In this document: positions 57,579 through 64,000 of the stretch, one piece after another
How positions within the stretch are numbered: the stretch's first letter is position 1
How the letters are laid out: each line of letters starts with the position of its first letter
Source of the DNA: Pseudomonas tumuqii
GTDB taxonomy: Bacteria; Pseudomonadota; Gammaproteobacteria; Pseudomonadales; Pseudomonadaceae
Length of the DNA: 64,000 nucleotides
NCBI RefSeq assembly: GCF_013184545.1
Contig: NZ_JAAOJA010000004.1
Location: 62,001-126,000 of the forward strand
Direction: 5' to 3'
Notes under the pieces: model-generated
Seen by the model: the letters and a program-made list of their open reading frames with translations, nothing else
What the model was told of the DNA's origin: nothing
The model's database searches: none
Position numbers and translations under genes: made by a program

Positions 57579-59348
57579 ATGACAACAAAAACAAGGCATG
57601 CAAGCTTCCAGCCGTGCGCACTGGCAGTTGCCGTCGCCCTAGGCTGTGTCGCGCCGGTCCAGGCGATCACGTTCAATGCCGGCGAGCTCGAAGTCCAGTT
57701 CGATTCCGCGCTGTCGGTCGGCGCCAGTTGGTCGGTGCGCGGCGCCGATCCGGACTTCATCTCGGTCGCCAGCGGCGGCGAGGCCTCCTCGCGCACCTCG
57801 GACGACGGCCGCTTGAACTTCAAGAAAGGCGAGACCTTCTCGAAGATCTTCAAGGGCATCCACGACCTCGAATTGAAGTACGGCGACAGCGGTGTGTTCG
57901 TTCGCGGCAAGTACTGGTACGACTTCGAGACCAAGGACGAGAGCCGCCTGTTCTACGACATCGACGACCACAATCGCAAGGAAGCGGCGCAGTCTTCCGG
58001 CGCGCAGATTCTCGATGCCTTCGTCTATCACAACTACAGCATCGGCGACCTGCCGGGCAGCGTGCGGGTCGGCAAGCAGGTGGTCAGCTGGGGCGAGAGC
58101 ACCTTCATCCAGAACTCGATCAACTCGATCAACCCGGTCGACGTGGCCGCCTTCCGCCGCCCCGGCGCGGAGATCAAGGAAGGCCTGATCCCGGTCAACA
58201 TGCTCTATCTCTCCCAGGGTCTGAGCGACTCGCTGAGCATGGAAGCCTTCTATCAGCTGGAGTGGGATCAGACCGTGGTGGATAACTGCGGCACCTTCTT
58301 CTCCACCACCGATGTGATTGCCGACGGCTGCGATGATCGCCTGACCGTGTTCGGCCCGGATCTGCCGCCGGGCGAGTCGAACAACAGCTTTGCCCCTGGC
58401 GAAAACGTCTATATCCCACGTGCCGGCGACCGCGATGCGCGTGACAGCGGGCAGTACGGGGTGGCCTTGCGCTGGTTTGCCGAGCAGTTGAACGACACCG
58501 AGTTCGGCCTCTATGCGATGAACTACCACAGCCGCGGCCCGGTATTCAGCACCATCCGCACCACCACCCCTTCAGGGGCCTTTATCCCCGGTGCGCCGAA
58601 CGCCCGTTACTTTATCGAATATCCGGAGGATATCCGCCTCTATGGCATGAGCTTCCAGACCAACGTCGGTGGCACCGCGTTGTCCGGCGAACTCAGTTAC
58701 CGGCCGAACATGCCGATGCAGATCAACTCCACCGATCTGTCCTTCGCCGCCCTGGGCCTGCCCTTCAACCCGGTATTCGAGAGCGGCCAGGCGCAGAACG
58801 TCGGCGGCAGCGACATCCACGGCTACGAGCGCAAGCCCTTCACCCAGGCGCAGATCACCGCGATCCAGTTCATCGACCGGGTACTCGGCGCCAGCCGCCT
58901 GACCCTGATCGGTGAAGTCGGCTACAACCACATCAGCGGCATCAGCGATGATGTCGGCGAACTGCGCTTCGGCCGCGACCCGATCTTCGGCGCTGGCGAG
59001 TTCAGCGTGCCCGGTGTGTGCGGCGCGTTCAACGCCGCCAACCCGGACGAGTGTCAGGGCGATGGTTTCTACACCAGCAGTTCCTGGGGTTACCGCTTTG
59101 TCGCCAGCGCCGACTACAGCAACGTGATCGCCGGGGTCAACCTGACTCCGAGCGTCGCCTGGTCGCACGACGTCGACGGTTATGGGCCAAACTTCAATGA
59201 AGGCAGCAAGGCCGTCAGCCTAGGTCTGCGTGCCGATTACCAGAACACCTATAACGCCAGCCTCAGCTACACCGATTTCTTCGGCGGCGAATACAACACC
59301 ATCACCGACCGAGACTTCGTTGCCCTGAGTTTCGGTGCGAACTTCTGA
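57579..59348 (+). CDS. DUF1302 outer-membrane protein
   Basis: A 589-residue exported protein: signal peptide to about residue 29 (CALAVAVALGCVAPVQA-ITF), then DUF1302 with FNAGELEVQFDSALSVGASW and ISVASGGEASSRTSDDGRLNF at the start. VRVGKQVVSWGESTFIQNSI follows, ending in the aromatic strand DRDFVALSFGANF expected of an outer-membrane barrel. DUF1302 and DUF1329 proteins are almost always encoded together, often beside RND exporters and terpenoid, steroid or alcohol catabolic genes. Here no RND gene is visible. It may act as a porin or lipid-like substrate carrier. Confidence 0.9.
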   Translation: MTTKTRHASFQPCALAVAVALGCVAPVQAITFNAGELEVQFDSALSVGASWSVRGADPDFISVASGGEASSRTSDDGRLNFKKGETFSKIFKGIHDLELKYGDSGVFVRGKYWYDFETKDESRLFYDIDDHNRKEAAQSSGAQILDAFVYHNYSIGDLPGSVRVGKQVVSWGESTFIQNSINSINPVDVAAFRRPGAEIKEGLIPVNMLYLSQGLSDSLSMEAFYQLEWDQTVVDNCGTFFSTTDVIADGCDDRLTVFGPDLPPGESNNSFAPGENVYIPRAGDRDARDSGQYGVALRWFAEQLNDTEFGLYAMNYHSRGPVFSTIRTTTPSGAFIPGAPNARYFIEYPEDIRLYGMSFQTNVGGTALSGELSYRPNMPMQINSTDLSFAALGLPFNPVFESGQAQNVGGSDIHGYERKPFTQAQITAIQFIDRVLGASRLTLIGEVGYNHISGISDDVGELRFGRDPIFGAGEFSVPGVCGAFNAANPDECQGDGFYTSSSWGYRFVASADYSNVIAGVNLTPSVAWSHDVDGYGPNFNEGSKAVSLGLRADYQNTYNASLSYTDFFGGEYNTITDRDFVALSFGANF

Positions 59349-59373
59349 TCAACCACGCGCAAAGGATCCGTAC

Positions 59374-60747
59374 ATGATGAAAACTACAAGAATCCTGCAA
59401 ACTGGCGCGCTGGCCCTGAGCCTGCTGGCCAGCAGTGTGATGGCGGCAGTCTCCGAACAGGAAGCCGCGCAACTGGGCAGCAGCCTGACCCCGATAGGCG
59501 CGGAAATGGCCGGCAACGCCGACGGCAGCATTCCGGCCTGGACCGGCGGTCTGCCAACCAACGCCGGTGCGGTCGACGCCAAGGGCTTCCTCGCCGACCC
59601 GTTCGCCAGCGAGCAACCATTGTTCACCATCACCGCCGCCAATGCCGAGCAGTACAAGGACAAGCTGTCCGCCGGGCAAATGGCGATGTTCAAGCGCTAT
59701 GCCGACACCTACAAGATCCCGGTCTACCCGACCCATCGCAGCGCTGCGCTGCCCGATGAGATCTACGCAGCGGCCAAGCAGAGCGCACTCAATACCAAGC
59801 CCATGGATGGCGGTAACGGTCTGCAGGACTTCAGCGACAGCCGCTACTACGCCTTCCCGATCCCCAAGAGCGGGGTCGAGGTGGTGTGGAACCACATCAC
59901 CCGTTACCGCGGCGGTAACGTCAAGCGCTACATCACCCAGGCGACTCCGCAGACCAACGGCTCTTACAGCATCGTCAAGTTCGAGGACGAAATCGCCTTC
60001 CCCTCCGACATGCCCGACGTCGACCCGGCCAAGGCGAGCAACATCCTGCTCTACTTCAAGCAACGGGTGACTGCACCTTCGCGCCTGGCTGGTAACGTGC
60101 TGCTGGTCCACGAGACCATCGACCAGGTCAAGGAGCCGCGCCTGGCGTGGATCTACAACGCCGGCCAGCGCCGCGTGCGCCGCGCCCCGCAGGTGGCCTA
60201 CGACGGTCCGGGCACCGCCGCCGATGGCATGCGTACCGCAGACAACTTCGACCTGTTCTCCGGTGCGCCGGATCGTTACGACTGGAAACTGGTCGGCAAG
60301 AAGGAGATGTACATTCCCTACAATAGCTACAAGCTGGATTCGCCCAGCCTGAAATACGACGACGTGATCAAGGCCGGGCATATCAACCAGGACCTGACCC
60401 GTTACGAGCTGCACCGGGTCTGGGAAGTGGAGGCCACGCTGAAGTCCGGCGAGCGGCACATCTACGCCAAACGCCACATGTACTTCGACGAGGACAGCTG
60501 GCAGTTGGCCCTGGTTGACCACTACGACGGTCGCGGCCAGTTGTGGCGCGTCGCCGAGGGGCATGCGCAGAATTACTATCACCAGAAGGTGCCGGCCTAC
60601 ACCATGGAGGCTCTCTACGACGTCGTCGCCGGTCGCTACCTGGCCCTGGGCATGAAGAACGAAGAGAAGTCCGCCTATGCCTTCGGCTTCAAGGCCAGTG
60701 CCGCCGACTACACCCCGGCCGCCCTGCGCAGCTCAGGCGTGCGCTAG
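59374..60747 (+). CDS. DUF1329 periplasmic protein
   Basis: A 457-residue exported DUF1329 protein. Signal peptide MMKTTRILQTGALALSLLAS, cleaved near VMA-AVSE. Then LGSSLTPIGAEMAGNADGSI and PAWTGGLPT (about residues 33-65), and in the C-terminal half KEMYIPYNSYKLDSP and RHMYFDEDSWQLALVDHYDG. The fold resembles LolB/LppX-like lipid carriers, suggesting hydrophobic cargo. The start is at one of two adjacent ATGs (59374 or 59377) after AAAGGATCC. It sits 25 bp after the DUF1302 gene. Confidence 0.9.
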   Translation: MMKTTRILQTGALALSLLASSVMAAVSEQEAAQLGSSLTPIGAEMAGNADGSIPAWTGGLPTNAGAVDAKGFLADPFASEQPLFTITAANAEQYKDKLSAGQMAMFKRYADTYKIPVYPTHRSAALPDEIYAAAKQSALNTKPMDGGNGLQDFSDSRYYAFPIPKSGVEVVWNHITRYRGGNVKRYITQATPQTNGSYSIVKFEDEIAFPSDMPDVDPAKASNILLYFKQRVTAPSRLAGNVLLVHETIDQVKEPRLAWIYNAGQRRVRRAPQVAYDGPGTAADGMRTADNFDLFSGAPDRYDWKLVGKKEMYIPYNSYKLDSPSLKYDDVIKAGHINQDLTRYELHRVWEVEATLKSGERHIYAKRHMYFDEDSWQLALVDHYDGRGQLWRVAEGHAQNYYHQKVPAYTMEALYDVVAGRYLALGMKNEEKSAYAFGFKASAADYTPAALRSSGVR

Positions 60748-60787
60748 GGCCGACAGAGTCACTGCTGTCACTGCTCCTCCTTAATTG

Positions 60788-60813
60788 GGCGGCCTTCGGG
60801 CCGCCTTTTTTTT
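60788..60813 (+). terminator. Intrinsic terminator of the DUF1302-DUF1329 operon
   Basis: A perfect 7-bp GGCGGCC/GGCCGCC stem with a TTCG tetraloop, then eight T residues, 40 bp after the DUF1329 stop. Confidence 0.93.
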
Positions 60814-60873
60814 ATCGCCAAATATTAGCTAGGCTGATACAGCTATTGCAGGCCCGGGTTCGGGTCTAGTCTC

Positions 60874-63444
60874 ATGAGCACTGCTCCCCAAACAAAATCA
60901 ATACGAGCCGTCATGACCGCCTACGCGCCATCTCCGCCCATCGCATTGCCATCCTGCGCCAAGGGCCTGTTACCGCGCCAACCGCCCGGGCATGTTCAGC
61001 GCGCGCAACTGCAGCGCCGCTTGCTCGCCCAGGACTGTCGCTTGCGTTTGCTGATCGCCCCCGCGGGGTTCGGCAAGTCGGTGCTGCTCGCCGACTGCGC
61101 CCGCCAATGTCCGCCCGAATGCTCGCCGCTGTGGCTCAACTGCGCCGGGCAGCCAACCTCGCCGGCGGCGTTCTGCCGACAACTGGCCAGCGCCCTGGGC
61201 TATCCGTCGAGCATGAGCGAAGCCGCACTGTTGGCGGCGCTGCAGCAGGAGCAGCGCGCGCTGTGGATCATGCTCAACGACTATCCGCGCGAGCCCGATG
61301 GCGAACTCGACGCCTGCCTCGATCGTCTGCTCTGCGCTTCGCCGGCCAACCTCAGCTGGTGGCTCGGCAGCCGGCGGCGCCCGCTTTGCAACCTGCCGCG
61401 CCTGCTGCTGGAGGGCGAGTTGTTCGAGCTGGGGGGCGCGGAACTGGCCTTCACTCCGGGCGAGGTCGGCGCCTGGTTACAGCATGTGGATACGCTGCGC
61501 GCCAGCCGCGCGGACAACCTGCTCGGCCTGACCCGTGGCTGGCCGGCGGCCCTGCGTCTGCTGGCCGCCCAGGGCGAACGCGAGGGCTCGGGATCGCCGC
61601 TGTGTGAAGATCATAATCCCCTGCTGCGCGACTATATCGAGCACGAGGTGTTGCAGGGGCTGCCCGCCGAACTGAACCACGCACTCTGCCAGTTGGCGCA
61701 GATTCCGCGTTTCAACGATGAACTCTGCGAGCACCTGCTGGGCGTGGGCGAGGGGGCGGCCTGGCTGCAGGCGTTGCGCGCCCGCGGCCTGTTCATCAAT
61801 GAAGTGGAGGGTGCGGCGGACTGGCTCGAGGTCTTCCCGCCACTGGCTCATCTGCTGCAGCAGCGGACCAAGACCGCGCCTTGCACCGGCCTGCACCTGC
61901 ATGCCAGCCAGTGGTTCGCTGCCCGCGGCGAGGTGCGCGCGGCGGTGGAGCATGCGCTCAAGGGCGGCCAGCCGGAAGTCGCGGCCAGTTTTCTTGAACG
62001 CTTCGCCGAGGAGCGACTGCTGCAAGGCCAGGATCTGGCGCTGATTCTGCATTGGCGCAGCTCGCTGCCGGAAAGCCTGCTGACCAGCACTCCGCGCCTG
62101 ATTCTGCTGAACGCCTGGGCACTGTTGCTGGTCGGGCGCCTGGAGGAGGCGCAGGCCTGCGTCGATCAACTGCAGCGCTTTCAGCCGCGTGCCGATGCCG
62201 AGCGCCTGGCCGAGCTGTTCGCCCAGTGGCAAGCGATTCGCGGGGTTGCCGCCTATGGTCGTGGCCAGGCGCCAGAGGCGCGCGCGCATCTGCTCGAGGC
62301 GCTGTCGGCGTTGCCGGATAGCGCCTGGGCGCAGAGCCTGCTTTGCCGTTCGGTGCTGACCCAGATCGCCATCGGCGAAGGCCGGCTGGAACAGGCGCAG
62401 CAGCTCAGCTACGAGGTACTCAAGCAGGCGCGCCGCTGCGGTAGCACGGTGTTTGAGGCCTTGCTGGAGCTCGATCACGCGCTGCTGCTGGAGGTGCGCG
62501 GTGAGTTTGCCCGCGCCGAGGCACTGCTGCAGCGGGTGCTCGAACAGATGGATGCGCAGTCGTTGCAGCGGACGCCGGTGCGTGGCCGGATTTTGCTGCG
62601 TCTGGGGCGTCTGGCGCTGCGTCAGGGTTGCATCGAGCAAGCGACCAGCCACCTGCAAACCGGGCTCGCGGATGCCCGGGCTGATGGTGACCCGGGGGCC
62701 TTTCATGGCTATCTGGGCCTGGCCGAGTTGGCCACTTGCCGCCGCGATATTCCCGCCGCATTCGCCCACCTGGCCGAAGCCGAGCGCTGGATGCAGCGCC
62801 AGCGGATCAGCGATACCCTCTATCGCGGCGTGCTGTTGCTGGCCAGCAGCCGCCTGTGGATCTACCAGGGGCACCACTCGCGTGCTCGCGAAGCCTTGAC
62901 CCGGGTGCTGGGGCACCGACTCGAAACCAGCGTGCCGCCGCCGAATTTTCCCGAGCTGTTCCTGCGCCTGGAACATCTATTGCTGTGCCTCGACATGCTG
63001 CGTGGCGTAGATGTCCGCGAGGCGCTGCAGTCATTGCTCGACCAGGCCGTGGGGCAGGGCCGCCAGGCATTCGCCAGCGAACTCTGGGCAAGTTATGCCG
63101 AGGCCTGCAGCGCCTGCGCAGATCTGCCGGCGGCGAACCAGGCCCGGCAGGCCGCGCAAAGCTTGCGTGAGCGCCTGAACTATCAGGGGCTGTGGTTCGC
63201 CGCCGCCGAACCGCCCCAAGCGGCAATCGGCGAGATGCCGGCGGCGGCAGATGCCTGCCTCAGCTGCCGTGAGCTGACTGTGCTACGCCTGATCGCCCAA
63301 GGCCTGTCCAATCAGGAAGTCGCCGAACAGCTGTTTATTTCCCTGCATACGGTGAAGACCCATGCGCGGCGGATCAACGGCAAGCTCGGCGTCGCCCGGC
63401 GCACCCAGGCAGTGGCGCAGGCCAAGGCGTTGGGGCTGTTGTAA
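60874..63444 (+). CDS. MalT/LAL-like LuxR-family regulator
   Basis: An 856-residue STAND-type regulator. P-loop LLIAPAGFGKSVLL (about residues 59-72), Walker-B-like WIMLNDYP (aspartate followed by Tyr-Pro), winged-helix part GLTRGWPAALRLLAAQ, then about 450 residues of TPR-like repeats. The C-terminal LuxR helix-turn-helix is CRELTVLRLIAQGLSNQEVA with EQLFISLHTVKTHARRINGK (about 795-850). MalT-type proteins need ATP and a small inducer. It probably controls the DUF1302/DUF1329 genes just upstream. The start at 60874 has no clear ribosome site; an in-frame ATG at 60913 is the alternative. Confidence 0.9.
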   Translation: MSTAPQTKSIRAVMTAYAPSPPIALPSCAKGLLPRQPPGHVQRAQLQRRLLAQDCRLRLLIAPAGFGKSVLLADCARQCPPECSPLWLNCAGQPTSPAAFCRQLASALGYPSSMSEAALLAALQQEQRALWIMLNDYPREPDGELDACLDRLLCASPANLSWWLGSRRRPLCNLPRLLLEGELFELGGAELAFTPGEVGAWLQHVDTLRASRADNLLGLTRGWPAALRLLAAQGEREGSGSPLCEDHNPLLRDYIEHEVLQGLPAELNHALCQLAQIPRFNDELCEHLLGVGEGAAWLQALRARGLFINEVEGAADWLEVFPPLAHLLQQRTKTAPCTGLHLHASQWFAARGEVRAAVEHALKGGQPEVAASFLERFAEERLLQGQDLALILHWRSSLPESLLTSTPRLILLNAWALLLVGRLEEAQACVDQLQRFQPRADAERLAELFAQWQAIRGVAAYGRGQAPEARAHLLEALSALPDSAWAQSLLCRSVLTQIAIGEGRLEQAQQLSYEVLKQARRCGSTVFEALLELDHALLLEVRGEFARAEALLQRVLEQMDAQSLQRTPVRGRILLRLGRLALRQGCIEQATSHLQTGLADARADGDPGAFHGYLGLAELATCRRDIPAAFAHLAEAERWMQRQRISDTLYRGVLLLASSRLWIYQGHHSRAREALTRVLGHRLETSVPPPNFPELFLRLEHLLLCLDMLRGVDVREALQSLLDQAVGQGRQAFASELWASYAEACSACADLPAANQARQAAQSLRERLNYQGLWFAAAEPPQAAIGEMPAAADACLSCRELTVLRLIAQGLSNQEVAEQLFISLHTVKTHARRINGKLGVARRTQAVAQAKALGLL

Positions 63445-63535
63445 GCAAGGCAATGTCTTGTTGTCACACCGTAGGGCGCGACACAAAACCCGGCGGGCTA
63501 TCGCTGCGCTCCGAACGGATCGCCGCCCGGGTGAA

Positions 63536-64000
63536 TCAATGCAGGGGCGGGGGCGTGCCGAGCTGGCGCAGGCGCTCGGCGAGCAGCATGCGTTGCGCCG
63601 GGTCGTCGCACAGCAGCAGGGCGTGCTGCACATCGAAGCGCTCGGCCTGAGGGCACTCCAGCCGTTGGTACAGCTCGGCGCGGGCCAGGTGGTCGGCCAC
63701 CGTGGGCGCGCCCAGCAGCAACACGCGTTCGGCATCTTTCAAGGCCGCCAGGTAGTCCTCTTCCAGCAGGTGCAGGTGATGCAGGTTGCGTGAGAGCCGT
63801 TGCAGCATGCTGCGACCATCGCAGGGGCGCATGTGACTGGCGCTGAGTTCGGCCTGGGCGCCCTGGTAGCGGATCAGCAGTTCGCGGCAGTCACGGGTGT
63901 ACAGGCGTCGTCCGCCGCAGGGGTCGAGCAGGTGATCGGCGCCCGCTACCCGCAGCAGGAAATGTCCGGGGAAGTTCACCCCTTGCAAGGGGATCTCCAG
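63536..64000 (-). CDS. SirB1-family transglutaminase-like protein, C-terminal part
   Basis: Partial gene whose frame is open to the right edge. The visible 154 codons begin LEIPLQGVNFPGHFLLRVAG, where the HFLLR histidine is part of the transglutaminase-like core. They continue LLDPCGGRRLYTRDCRELL and then TPR-like helices (MLQRLSRNLHHLHLLEEDYL, RAELYQRLECPQAERFDVQH). This is the C-terminal half of the SirB1/DUF1347-type family, whose function is not well defined. It is convergent with the LuxR-type regulator. Confidence 0.87.
   Translation of the reverse strand: MEIPLQGVNFPGHFLLRVAGADHLLDPCGGRRLYTRDCRELLIRYQGAQAELSASHMRPCDGRSMLQRLSRNLHHLHLLEEDYLAALKDAERVLLLGAPTVADHLARAELYQRLECPQAERFDVQHALLLCDDPAQRMLLAERLRQLGTPPPLH

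Overview
The window is a GC-rich chromosomal segment from a Pseudomonas. The gcvH-gcvP-glyA-sdaA-gcvT order, the OprD porin, uronate dehydrogenase, the ECF42/DGPF pair, the DUF1302/DUF1329 pair and a decayed integron integrase of the Pseudomonas type all fit that genus. I see no rRNA, tRNA, CRISPR array or intact prophage. Calls rest on reading the sequence and on remembered family features; no search was run.

Layout. 1-5.8 kb: end of purU, a CBS-domain protein, pirin, a dCache chemoreceptor with an amino-acid-type pocket, and a HerA/YjgR-like ATPase. 6-28.2 kb: a large sugar-acid (hexuronate/glucarate/galactarate) region. It holds a mutarotase divergent from a FadR-type GntR regulator (probable GguR), an operon udh - SMP-30 lactonase - TRAP transporter, an operon gudD - tctCBA, and the divergent operon kdgD - KGSA dehydrogenase - second gudD - gudP - garD - 2-hydroxyacid dehydrogenase. 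Together these would take galacturonate or glucuronate through the aldarolactone and aldarate to 5-keto-4-deoxyglucarate, then 2-ketoglutarate semialdehyde, then 2-ketoglutarate. 28.6-31.7 kb: ECF42 sigma factor with DGPF, DUF899 and SnoaL-like genes. 32-36.2 kb: Sel1 lipoprotein, then cytochrome bd oxidase cydP-cydA-cydB-cydX-ybgE. 36.3-38 kb: M14 carboxypeptidase and a secreted hypothetical protein. 38.2-42.4 kb: a lipid island (acyl-CoA dehydrogenase relic, acyl-CoA-binding protein, WS/DGAT, lipase-like hydrolase, AraC regulator). 42.5-44.4 kb: a scarred segment with a pchB fragment, a methyltransferase next to a possible integron recombination site, a broken intI and a SnoaL-like gene. 44.5-47.3 kb: an OprD porin and a frame-broken CHM-isomerase-like gene, both behind the sugar-acid operator, then a glyoxalase-fold gene. 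47.3-55.7 kb: glycine cleavage/serine operon behind a sigma-54 promoter, then sodC. 55.9-64 kb: FAD oxidoreductase, DUF1302/DUF1329 pair, MalT-like LuxR regulator, and the end of a SirB1-family gene.

The most informative signal is a 20-bp near-palindrome, consensus GTTGTACG-AYAA-CGTATGAC (left arm also GTCATACG), found at six full sites and one half-site. It ties the distant oprD and CHM-isomerase-like genes to the sugar-acid operons. Three of the sites sit in nearly interchangeable promoter modules (TTGACA, 18 bp, GATAAT, operator, about 31 bp, ATG), and one site is an orphan beside what may be a gene remnant. Other discoveries are a 244-bp terminal-inverted-repeat element that supplies the dctM stop codon, and decay relics of intI, pchB and an acyl-CoA dehydrogenase.
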